A stretch of DNA of 8,876 nt from the NCBI GenBank assembly GCA_017990305.1, contig JAGNOB010000042.1:1-8876 (forward strand), in the 5' to 3' direction. Shown here piece by piece: positions 1 through 6,255 of the stretch. The position numbers were made by a program, and so were the translations under genes. The notes under the pieces were generated by a model that saw only the letters and a list, made by a program, of their open reading frames with translations, was not told the origin of the DNA and ran no database searches. The DNA comes from Leucobacter sp. (GTDB lineage: Bacteria > Actinomycetota > Actinomycetes > Actinomycetales > Microbacteriaceae). Numbering within the stretch: the first letter of the stretch is position 1; every line of letters begins with the position of its first letter.

Positions 1-698
1 ACGTCAGGGTGCAGCGACAGCGGATTGCCGCACGTTGCGCCCGCGCCAAGTACGAGGTTTGCGACACCCTTCGGGAGCCCAAGGTCCTCGAGCAGCTGGA
101 TCATCAGGATCGCAGTGTGCGGGGTGAGCTCTGCGGGCTTCAGCACGAAGCTGTTGCCAGCAGCGAGTGCCGGGGCCACCTTCCACGAGGTCTGCAGCAG
201 CGGGTAGTTCCAAGGGGTGATCAGGGCGCACACCCCGATCGGCTCGACTTCCATGCGGCTCAGTACGTTCGCATCGCCGGCGTCGATCACGCGCCCTGCG
301 TCCTCGGCCGCGATCCGACCGTAGTATTCGAAGCAGTTCGCGATATCGCTGATGTCCTGCCGGGACTCCTCGATCCGTTTGCCTGTGTCAAAGGACTCAG
401 CGCGGGCAAACACCTCGGTGCGCTCGCGCAGGGTCGCCCCGACGCGCAGCAGGAAGTCTCCACGCTCGCGAGCGGGAGTCGCGGCCCATTCCCCGCGGTC
501 GAACGCGGCGCGTGCCGCTTCGATCGCGCGGACGGTGTCGGCCTCAGTGGCCTCGGCGACGCGGCCTACGAACGTGCCGTCTGCCGGGCAGTGGATCTCT
601 CGGATCCCGCCGTCGATGGGGGCTGTCCAAGCCCCGTCGATGTACAGGGTCGCGCTCGGCGACGTGTCTCGGGTGGCCATGCCTGCAGTTGCGTCCAT
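1..698 (-). CDS. betB: Betaine-aldehyde dehydrogenase-like NAD(P)-dependent aldehyde dehydrogenase, N-terminal part (3' end outside window)
   Basis: Aldehyde dehydrogenase superfamily. In the BetB role it oxidises betaine aldehyde to glycine betaine with NAD(P)+ in the cytoplasm. The reading frame is open for 232 codons from the ATG at 698 to the window edge, roughly the first half of a ~490-aa family member. Visible landmarks: N-terminal YIDGAW (19-24), ESFDTGKRIEE (101-111), the substrate/cofactor segment ITPWNYPLLQTSWKVAPALAAGN (split here: ITPWNYPLLQ at 160-169, then APALAAGN at 175-182) with the oxyanion Asn at 164, and the cofactor-binding KPAE (187-190). The FTG motif and the catalytic Glu and Cys lie beyond the edge, so activity cannot be judged. 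GGAG sits 9 nt upstream of the chosen ATG; Met7 (680) is an alternative start. The ATG follows the transporter stop by 5 nt, so the two are co-transcribed and probably translationally coupled. The BetB call over other aldehyde dehydrogenases rests mainly on the adjoining choline-type transporter. Confidence 0.85.
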   Translation of the reverse strand, partial: MDATAGMATRDTSPSATLYIDGAWTAPIDGGIREIHCPADGTFVGRVAEATEADTVRAIEAARAAFDRGEWAATPARERGDFLLRVGATLRERTEVFARAESFDTGKRIEESRQDISDIANCFEYYGRIAAEDAGRVIDAGDANVLSRMEVEPIGVCALITPWNYPLLQTSWKVAPALAAGNSFVLKPAELTPHTAILMIQLLEDLGLPKGVANLVLGAGATCGNPLSLHPD

Positions 699-703
699 TC
701 GTC

Positions 704-2878
704 CTACTCCGTTTCCGTACGAGGGGTGTCCGTGCCGGGCGTTGCCGCGGCGCGATGTTCCGGGGTTTCCTCCGGAAGCTCGATCACCTCAAAGTCGCTT
801 GTCCAATCGGTCACGATCGCGTCGTCCGCGCCGACCGAGGAGTCTTTTCCGCCCTCGGAGATGCGCAGATACTCGATGTGTGACTCCAAGTGTCCCAGCA
901 CGTCCCCGATCAACTGCTCAGTGCTGTAGTCGAAGACGTCGTAGCCGTGCGAGCCTGACGCCGTGAACACCTCGAGGCGGTAGTAGTGGCGCTCGCCGTT
1001 CTCGCCGCCTGCGACGTAGTCAGGGAGCTCGTGCAGTACAGGGTGGATCTGGTAGCTGAAGCTTTCGCGCTCACCGAAGAGGGCCGTAAATAGCAGGGAG
1101 TCAACGCCGGGCACCTGTGACTCGGCGCGCTCCAGCTCACCGGCGATGCCAGTGTCACGGATCTCCGCCAGCACCTCCCGCAACGCGGGTTCTGCGGTCT
1201 CAGAGATGTATGCCCCTACCTCAGCTGCACTCGCATGCTTCGTCGAACGGCGAACTCGGTCTCGCCAGCCGCGGGCGGTCTGCCCGAAGCGACCAGGGAT
1301 GCTCGCGATGTAGCCCTCCTGCTGTTGCGACTCGGTCTTCAACGCGCGGAAGAGGCCCATCATGACGAGGTAGAGCAGTATCGACACGGGCAAACCAATC
1401 ACCACGTTCGCGGCCTGCAGCGTGGGAACTCCGCCGACGAGCAGCATTGCCAGTGTGAGCAGCCCGGTCGCCAGCGACCAGAACACGCGCAGGCCCTTCG
1501 CTGGCTCCTGGCGAGGATCATCGATCTTCGATGAGAGGCTCGAGAGAACGTAGGCACCGGAGTCTGCCGAGGTCACATAGAACAGCATGCCCGTGATCAA
1601 CGCGAGCGCCAGCACTGCCGGGGCCGCTGGGTACTGCTGCAGAAGGTCGAAGAAAGCGCGCTCGGGTGCGGAGATCGCGGTCTCCGCGAAGGCGGCATCA
1701 CCGCCGACCACGAGTTCAAGCGCGGAGTTTCCGAGGATCGAGATGAAGATCATGATGAACGTGAAGGGGATCACCAGCACGCCGACGATGAACTGACGGA
1801 GCGTGCGGCCGCGCGAGATTCTGGCCAAGAACAACCCCACGAAGGGGGCCCAGGCGACCCACCATGCCCAGAAGAACAATGTCCATGCCTGCATCCAGGC
1901 GTCAGGGCGATCCCACGCCATCGTGTCGAGCAGCATCGAGGGGAAGCTTGAGACGAAGTCGCCGATGTTCATGACGATACCGTCGACAAGGCGTCGCGTC
2001 TCACCGGTGATGACGATCCACGCGAGCAGGATCAGGCCGAGGACCACGTTGGCTTCGGAGAGACGGCGAATACCCTTGTCCACGCCAGACACTGTGGAAA
2101 TCGTCGCGATTGCCACGGCCAGCACGATCAGGGAAATCTGGGCGGCAACACCCTCCGGGGTGCCGAACAGCAGGTGCATCCCGTAGCTGAGCTGCACAAC
2201 GCCGATCCCGAGGGTGGTTGCGAGCCCAAACACTGTGCCAAGGATGGCCAGGATGTCGAAGGTGTGCCCACCCCAGCCGTCCATGCGCTTGCCGAAGAGT
2301 GGTGTCAGCAGCGAGCGGATGTTGAGCGGCAGGTTTCGCCGGTAGGCGAAGTAAGCGAAAGCACCGCCCATGAGCGCGTACATTGCCCATCCGACGGGGC
2401 CATAGTGGAATAGGGTCCAGACGATTGCCTGGCGCGCTGCCTCGACGGTCTCCCCGGCGCCGGTGGGTGGGTTTACGTACTGCACGACCGGCTCTGCGAC
2501 GGAGAAGAACATGAGGTCCACGCCGATGCCCGCTGCGAAGAGCATGGCGGCCCACGTAAACATGTTGTATTGAGGTTTTGCATGGTCTGGACCGAGTTTC
2601 GTGCGGCCGTGAGCTGAGAACGCGAGGTACAGCACGAACGTGACTACGATCCCGGCGGTCAGGATGAAGTACCAACCGAAGGTTTCGGAGGCCCACACGA
2701 CGGCGGAACCGATGACCTGGGCCGCCTGGTCGGGGGCGAGGATCGCCCAGAGGCCGATTCCCACAATAAGCGCTCCCGAACCGATGAGTACCGGCCAGCG
2801 GATTTGGGCTTTGTGGAGGGGAGCGTTGTCGATCGGGGTGGTGTTCGTTGTGGGTTCCGGTGGTCGTATTCCGGCCAT
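704..2878 (-). CDS. betT: BCCT-family choline transporter, BetT type, with long C-terminal cytoplasmic domain
   Basis: Secondary transporter of the betaine/choline/carnitine family, 724 aa, inner membrane, importing choline for glycine betaine synthesis. The start chosen (ATG 2878, AAGGA 8 nt upstream) gives MAGIRPPEPTT followed by the first membrane segment near residue 30. A frame extension to 3115 adds 79 residues of non-family, Cys/His-rich sequence and is rejected. About twelve hydrophobic segments span residues ~27-510. Signatures: AAGIGVD (115-121), the position of the substrate/ion-coupling glycine stretch; the aromatic-box signature WAWWVAWAPFVG (337-348), whose Trp 339, 340 and 343 match the betaine-cage tryptophans of BetP; and TSADS (436-440). 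A ~214-residue hydrophilic tail follows, containing the conserved BetT tail YRLEVF...GSHGYDVFDYSTEQLI (about 633-656). Tails of this kind are linked to osmotic control in the family. It heads an operon with the downstream aldehyde dehydrogenase. Choline is the likeliest substrate; betaine or a related quaternary amine remains possible. Confidence 0.93.
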   Translation of the reverse strand: MAGIRPPEPTTNTTPIDNAPLHKAQIRWPVLIGSGALIVGIGLWAILAPDQAAQVIGSAVVWASETFGWYFILTAGIVVTFVLYLAFSAHGRTKLGPDHAKPQYNMFTWAAMLFAAGIGVDLMFFSVAEPVVQYVNPPTGAGETVEAARQAIVWTLFHYGPVGWAMYALMGGAFAYFAYRRNLPLNIRSLLTPLFGKRMDGWGGHTFDILAILGTVFGLATTLGIGVVQLSYGMHLLFGTPEGVAAQISLIVLAVAIATISTVSGVDKGIRRLSEANVVLGLILLAWIVITGETRRLVDGIVMNIGDFVSSFPSMLLDTMAWDRPDAWMQAWTLFFWAWWVAWAPFVGLFLARISRGRTLRQFIVGVLVIPFTFIMIFISILGNSALELVVGGDAAFAETAISAPERAFFDLLQQYPAAPAVLALALITGMLFYVTSADSGAYVLSSLSSKIDDPRQEPAKGLRVFWSLATGLLTLAMLLVGGVPTLQAANVVIGLPVSILLYLVMMGLFRALKTESQQQEGYIASIPGRFGQTARGWRDRVRRSTKHASAAEVGAYISETAEPALREVLAEIRDTGIAGELERAESQVPGVDSLLFTALFGERESFSYQIHPVLHELPDYVAGGENGERHYYRLEVFTASGSHGYDVFDYSTEQLIGDVLGHLESHIEYLRISEGGKDSSVGADDAIVTDWTSDFEVIELPEETPEHRAAATPGTDTPRTETE

Positions 2879-2898
2879 CTGCGCATTCCTTCCCTGCC

Positions 2899-2910
2899 CG
2901 CTGTACAGCG
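2899..2910. promoter_or_regulatory. Perfect 12-bp palindrome just upstream of the betT ribosome site
   Basis: CGCTGTACAGCG is fully self-complementary and lies 21 bp upstream of the betT start codon, directly before the AAGGA ribosome site. It could be a half-length operator or fold in the mRNA leader. It is short enough to arise by chance, so the functional reading is inference. Confidence 0.3.
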
Positions 2911-3007
2911 AACAGTCTCGATTCCACTCCGCGCATCGCCCGAGTCTCAGAGGATGCGCTGCTTCCGGGCCCCGAGCTCGTATCTGCTCCGGCGGGCCGC
3001 ACGGAAA

Positions 3008-3026
3008 CACGGTGACGTTCACCGTG
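3008..3026. promoter_or_regulatory. Inverted repeat, candidate operator in the betT leader
   Basis: CACGGTGA-CGT-TCACCGTG has two perfect 8-bp arms around a 3-bp centre. Dyads of about this size suit dimeric TetR-family repressors, the family of BetI that controls bet genes in proteobacteria. It lies 130 bp upstream of the betT start and about 90 bp downstream of the predicted transcription start, so a bound repressor would act as a roadblock, or the RNA could form a hairpin. No BetI-like gene is in the window to pair with it. Confidence 0.45.
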
Positions 3027-3118
3027 GTGTGACATCCATCAGTGCGGTGGGTTTCGTTGGCGCAAGTCTGTCCACCACACAGAAAACCACCGGCACAGTG
3101 AAGTGAAACTGACACATC

Positions 3119-3147
3119 TGTCTACGCCACCGCTCAGTGAGTGTCAA
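3119..3147 (-). promoter_or_regulatory. Sigma-70-type promoter for betT-betB
   Basis: Read on the minus strand, the -35 box TTGACA (3147-3142) is a perfect consensus hexamer, spaced exactly 17 nt from the -10 box TAGACA (3124-3119). Transcription would start near 3112, giving a leader of about 235 nt before the betT ATG. This is the best promoter-like sequence in the intergenic region. Confidence 0.6.
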
Positions 3148-3173
3148 CCGAGGTGGGGGTGATTCGCACGGAA

Positions 3174-3198
3174 TACTCACACAAATGCTCACAAATTC
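3174..3198 (-). promoter_or_regulatory. Two direct half-repeats (ATTTGTG..AG) upstream of the betT -35 box
   Basis: On the minus strand, AATTTGTGAGC is followed immediately by CATTTGTGTGAGT, two near-copies about 12 bp apart on the same face of the helix. They end roughly 27 bp upstream of the -35 box, a plausible position for an activator or cooperative regulator. The TGTGA core resembles one half of a Crp/GlxR site, but no inverted partner at the required 6-bp spacing is present. Confidence 0.25.
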
Positions 3199-3232
3199 AC
3201 GCGCTTCTTGGAGGAAACCCCTCAACCTTTCA

Positions 3233-3248
3233 CGTGTTGGGGAACACG
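3233..3248. promoter_or_regulatory. Perfect 6-bp-arm inverted repeat
   Basis: CGTGTT-GGGG-AACACG has perfect arms and a 4-nt centre, and overlaps a CACGTG at 3231-3236. It is about 85 bp upstream of the betT -35 box and 345 bp upstream of the helicase start. It is a candidate protein-binding dyad or a small hairpin. No T-run follows on either strand, so it is not a standard terminator. Confidence 0.3.
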
Positions 3249-3490
3249 CCTACGCTGTGGCCTCGCCAACCCAAATCGACATGCACCAGCGCTCGCTGAA
3301 GGCCTGAGAACGTGACGCGCAGTGAGGCGGATTGCAGCGAAGCCTCGCCGATCAGCCACCGGGTCAATGTGAAACCGCCTACTATAGAAACGAGTGGAGA
3401 AGCGCTCTTGGCCAGGAAGCGGAGCCACCGTTGGGGCGCTGCGACAGGTGCACCCTCCCGGCCACGGGCGGTGAGCGCGGTGGGGCTGTC

Positions 3491-3521
3491 TTGGCGCATC
3501 GCACCGCAGGGCCGGTAGATA
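3491..3521 (+). promoter_or_regulatory. Possible promoter of the helicase gene
   Basis: TTGGCG (3491-3496) and TAGATA (3516-3521) are separated by 19 nt, which is long, and both boxes deviate from consensus. A start near 3528 would leave a ~65-nt leader containing the hairpin at 3555-3570. No better promoter is visible close to the gene. The TACTATAG at 3380-3387 is an alternative -10 without a recognisable -35. Confidence 0.3.
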
Positions 3522-3554
3522 ACATGGAGCTGCCAACCGGGTGTACTTTCCATT

Positions 3555-3570
3555 GGGTGCGGCAGCACCC
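3555..3570 (+). promoter_or_regulatory. Small hairpin in the helicase 5' leader
   Basis: GGGTGC-GGCA-GCACCC forms a perfect 6-bp GC-rich stem with a 4-nt loop. Flanking GGTGT (3540-3544) and ACACC (3572-3576) can extend it after an asymmetric internal loop. It ends 12 nt before the ribosome site (AAGGA, 3583-3587). It could modulate translation or mRNA stability; no function is demonstrated by sequence. Confidence 0.35.
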
Positions 3571-3593
3571 CACACCAACTGAAAGGACACGCG

Positions 3594-6176
3594 ATGAGTC
3601 TTGCGCGCCAACTCGATGAGGCCGCTCGTACCGGCGGTGCACCGTCGGCCGACGACACGTTCGCGACGTTCGAAGAGTGGGCGTGGGAAGAGCGTGGCTT
3701 GCGGCTGTACCCGGCGCAGGAAGAGGCCATCCTCGGAATGGCTCTCGGGTCGAACGTCGTACTTGCGACCCCGACAGGCACGGGCAAGTCGCTCGTCGCG
3801 CTCGGCGCGCACTTCGCCGCGCTCTCGGAGGGGCGCCGCACTGCCTACACGGCGCCCATCAAAGCGCTCGTGAGTGAGAAGTTCTTCGAGCTTGTTGCGG
3901 TGTTCGGGGCCGATCGCGTCGGCATGATTACGGGCGACACTGCGATTAACGCAGATGCGCCCATCATCTGCTGCACTGCAGAGATCATCGCAAACCTTGC
4001 ACTGCGCGACCGCGACGCGAACGGCATCACCCAGGTCGTCATGGACGAGTTCCACTTCTACGCAGATCCTGACCGTGGATGGGCGTGGCAGGTGCCGCTG
4101 CTACTCATGGAGAACGCGCAGTTCCTACTCATGTCGGCGACGCTCGGCGACGTCACAGAGCTCGCCGACGACCTCAGCCGGCGCACCGGCCGCGACACCG
4201 AGCTTGTCACCGGCGTCGAACGACCCGTGCCGCTCGAATTCACGTACGCGGTGGCTCCAACGCACGAGGTCGTCGAACAGCTCGTCGCGGATCGCGAGAC
4301 ACCTGCCTACCTTGTGCACTTCAATCAGTCGCACGCTGTTGAGCAAGCGCAGGCGCTGTCGAGCCTGAAACTCGTTGACCGCGCCGGCCGCGACGAAATC
4401 GCGGACGCGATCGGCGCCTTCCGGTTCTCAGCCGGGTTTGGGCAGACACTCTCTCGCCTCGTGCGCTCCGGAATTGGCGTGCACCACGCAGGCATGCTGC
4501 CGAAATACCGCAGGCTCGTCGAGCAGCTCGCGCAGCGAGGCCTCCTCAAAGTCATCTGCGGTACGGACACGCTCGGCGTCGGCATCAACGTGCCGATCCG
4601 CACGGTAGTCATCACCGCGCTCACAAAGTATGACGGCCAGAAGATGCGCAGGCTGTCGGCTCGTGAGTTCCACCAGATCGCTGGCCGAGCTGGCCGAGCC
4701 GGCTTCGATACCGAGGGAGACGTCATCGCGCTCGCCCCCGAGTTCGAGGTCGAAAACGTGCGCGCCGCCGCGAAAGCTGCGGCGAAGGCGACGGGTGGCA
4801 AGAAGGCGAAGCCGGCGAAGAAGAAGTCGCCGCCTCAGGGGTTCGTCGCGTGGACCGAGCAGACCCTCGACAAACTCGTCGCCGCGTCGCCGGAGCCGCT
4901 CGTGAGTCGCATGCGGATCACGCACGCGATGGTGCTCGGCGTTATCGGCCGCGGTGAGGAGTATGAGGGCGATGCGCTCGATACGCTCCGTACGCTCGTG
5001 TTCGACAGCCATGAACCCCGCGCAGCGCAGTTCGCGCACGCCCGCACCGCGATCGATATCTTCCGCACGCTCGTGCGCGGCGGCGTTGTCGAATACTACG
5101 TCGACGGGCGCGGTCACCGGCTGCTCCGGCTCACCGTTGAACTGCAATCGAATTTTGCGCTCAACCAGCCGCTGTCGCCGTTCGCGCTCGCGGCCCTCGA
5201 ACTGCTCGAGCCAGAGTCGCCAAGCTACGCGCTCGACGCGATCTCCGTCATCGAAGCCACCCTTGAAGATCCGCGCGCGATCGTCCGCGCGCAGGAACAC
5301 CGGGCGCGCGGGGAAGCGATCGGCCAGATGAAGGCCGACGGAATCGAGTACGAAGAGCGCATGGAGCTACTCGAGGAGATCACGCACCCGCAGCCCCTGA
5401 AGGAGCTTCTCGGGGAGGCCTTTGAGGCCTACCTGAAGGAAGTGCCGTGGGCGCGCGACTACGAGTTGCGGCCGAAATCGGTCGTACGCGACATGATCGA
5501 GCGGGCATTCGGTTTTCGGGATCTCGTGAACTACTACGGCCTCGGCCGTTCAGAAGGCGGTGTGCTGCGCTACCTGAGCGACGCATACCGTGCACTCGAG
5601 CGCACGGTGCCCGAGGCTGCCAAGACCGATGAGCTTGACGAGATTATTGACTGGCTTGGGGAGCTCGTGCGGCAGGTCGACTCGAGCCTCGTCGACGAGT
5701 GGACTGAGCTTTCAAACCCTGACGTGGCAGCCGAGCTTGCCGCGCGTCATGGCTCAGACGAAGCGGCCCTTGTCGGCCCTCCGCCAGCTCGTTCGCTGCT
5801 CGCCAACGAGCGTGCCTTCCTCGTGATGGTGCGCAACGCGCTCTTCAGGCGCGTGCAAGCTGCAGCGTTCGAAAAGTACGACGAGCTGGAAGAGCTCGAT
5901 GCTGCGCACGGCTTCGGAGTGCAGAAGTGGCGCGATGCGCTCGATGGGTATTTCACGGAGTATGACGAAATTCTCGTCGACGCTGATGCGCGTGCGGCGG
6001 GGCTGCTCAGCCTCGACCGTTCAATGGCGGAGCAGGGCGTCTGGGAATTCCGCCAGGTGCTCCTTGATCCTGCTGGTGACCGCGATTGGGCTATTGAGGG
6101 CGAGATTGATCTCGCCGAATCCGAGCTCGAGGGTGAGCCAGTCGTGCGGGTGACTCGGGTCGGGCCGACAGTCTGA
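3594..6176 (+). CDS. DEAD/DEAH-box superfamily 2 helicase, Ski2-like, with C-terminal DUF3516-type region
   Basis: ATP-dependent RNA or DNA helicase, 860 aa, cytoplasmic. Start ATG 3594 has AAGGA 6 nt upstream. Helicase motifs are intact: YPAQEEAI (39-46), Walker A ATPTGTGKS (58-66), motif Ia TAPIKALVSEKF (86-97), DEFH (151-154), SAT (181-183), a second RecA-like domain with HHAGMLPKYRR (297-307) and GTDTLGVGINVP (323-334), and motif VI QIAGRAGRAG (361-370). Directly after the ATPase core is a short Ala/Lys-rich basic tract (about 391-411), then ~445 residues that I match to the DUF3516 C-terminal region of actinobacterial helicases. The HHAGM/AGRAGR pattern is typical of the Ski2/Mtr4/Hel308 group, so structured RNA is a reasonable substrate, but this is inference. 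It stands alone between divergent betT and downstream deoC, so context gives no hint of its role. The mycobacterial HelY type is a relative, not clearly the same protein. Confidence 0.93.
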   Translation: MSLARQLDEAARTGGAPSADDTFATFEEWAWEERGLRLYPAQEEAILGMALGSNVVLATPTGTGKSLVALGAHFAALSEGRRTAYTAPIKALVSEKFFELVAVFGADRVGMITGDTAINADAPIICCTAEIIANLALRDRDANGITQVVMDEFHFYADPDRGWAWQVPLLLMENAQFLLMSATLGDVTELADDLSRRTGRDTELVTGVERPVPLEFTYAVAPTHEVVEQLVADRETPAYLVHFNQSHAVEQAQALSSLKLVDRAGRDEIADAIGAFRFSAGFGQTLSRLVRSGIGVHHAGMLPKYRRLVEQLAQRGLLKVICGTDTLGVGINVPIRTVVITALTKYDGQKMRRLSAREFHQIAGRAGRAGFDTEGDVIALAPEFEVENVRAAAKAAAKATGGKKAKPAKKKSPPQGFVAWTEQTLDKLVAASPEPLVSRMRITHAMVLGVIGRGEEYEGDALDTLRTLVFDSHEPRAAQFAHARTAIDIFRTLVRGGVVEYYVDGRGHRLLRLTVELQSNFALNQPLSPFALAALELLEPESPSYALDAISVIEATLEDPRAIVRAQEHRARGEAIGQMKADGIEYEERMELLEEITHPQPLKELLGEAFEAYLKEVPWARDYELRPKSVVRDMIERAFGFRDLVNYYGLGRSEGGVLRYLSDAYRALERTVPEAAKTDELDEIIDWLGELVRQVDSSLVDEWTELSNPDVAAELAARHGSDEAALVGPPPARSLLANERAFLVMVRNALFRRVQAAAFEKYDELEELDAAHGFGVQKWRDALDGYFTEYDEILVDADARAAGLLSLDRSMAEQGVWEFRQVLLDPAGDRDWAIEGEIDLAESELEGEPVVRVTRVGPTV

Positions 6177-6183
6177 CACTCCC

Positions 6184-6219
6184 GTTGGTGGGGTGTTGCT
6201 GCGAGTATGCCCCGCCAAC
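6184..6219 (+). terminator. Stem-loop between helicase and deoC, possible terminator
   Basis: GTTGGTGGGG (6184-6193) pairs with CCCCGCCAAC (6210-6219) over 10 bp with one G-U wobble, leaving a 16-nt loop. It starts 8 nt after the helicase stop codon. No U-run follows, so it is not a canonical intrinsic terminator, but U-less stem-loops are often proposed as actinobacterial transcript ends. It could instead protect the 3' end of the helicase mRNA. Confidence 0.45.
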
Positions 6220-6242
6220 TCGCGCCGACGACTGTGGCTATC

Positions 6243-6248
6243 TAGACT
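6243..6248 (+). promoter_or_regulatory. -10 box for a leaderless deoC transcript
   Basis: TAGACT fits the actinobacterial TANNNT -10 pattern and lies 7 nt before the deoC ATG at 6256, so transcription would begin at or next to the A of the start codon. No clear Shine-Dalgarno sequence precedes this ATG, in keeping with leaderless expression. No good -35 box is seen, which is common for this class. Confidence 0.45.
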
Positions 6249-6255
6249 CAAAGCT

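Larger units (their letters stand above)
2879..3593. other. 715-nt non-coding region between divergent betT and helicase genes
   Basis: No convincing protein or stable RNA gene is seen here. Short frames in the stretch lack a sensible ribosome site or overlap flanking genes in antisense. It contains, left to right: a 12-bp palindrome at the betT ribosome site, an 8-bp-arm dyad in the betT leader, a betT promoter with two direct half-repeats upstream, a 6-bp-arm dyad around 3240, an AT-richer TACTATAG sequence near 3380 without a good -35, and a weak helicase promoter with a 5' UTR hairpin. The length is unusual for so compact a gene layout, and the density of dyads suggests regulation from both sides. 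Confidence 0.7.

Noticed and set aside
9..929. Long plus-strand frame of 306 codons
   Set aside because: Antisense to the aldehyde dehydrogenase and the 3' end of betT, both with clear family motifs; its translation has no recognisable features.
2001..3035. 344-codon minus-strand frame overlapping betT
   Set aside because: Same-strand shadow of betT in another frame; the Arg/His/Pro-rich product is typical of out-of-frame high-GC sequence.
2879..3115. 79-residue N-terminal extension of the BCCT transporter in frame from 3115
   Set aside because: The extension is Cys/His/Arg-rich, unlike any BCCT N-terminus, spans the dyads and begins at about the predicted transcription start. ATG 2878 has a good ribosome site.
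3019..3225. 68-codon minus-strand frame upstream of betT
   Set aside because: The TTG start directly abuts an AAAGG with no spacing, and the frame runs through the betT promoter.
3312..3518. 68-codon plus-strand frame in the intergenic region (or a shorter TTG-started version near 3408)
   Set aside because: No good ribosome site for the longer form, no recognisable sequence, ends within the proposed helicase promoter. A small basic peptide cannot be fully excluded, but nothing supports it.
3222..4055. 277- and 203-codon minus-strand frames over the intergenic region and helicase 5' end
   Set aside because: They run antisense through the Walker A and DEFH coding region and give Arg/Ala/Pro-rich sequence with no motif; no supporting ribosome site.
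4428..5300. 290-codon minus-strand frame within the helicase
   Set aside because: Antisense shadow from strong G/C third-position bias; charged low-complexity translation, no domain.
6193..6255. GTG start at 6193 for deoC
   Set aside because: It would add 21 residues not found in the family and begin inside the stem-loop; ATG 6256 matches the usual N-terminus.
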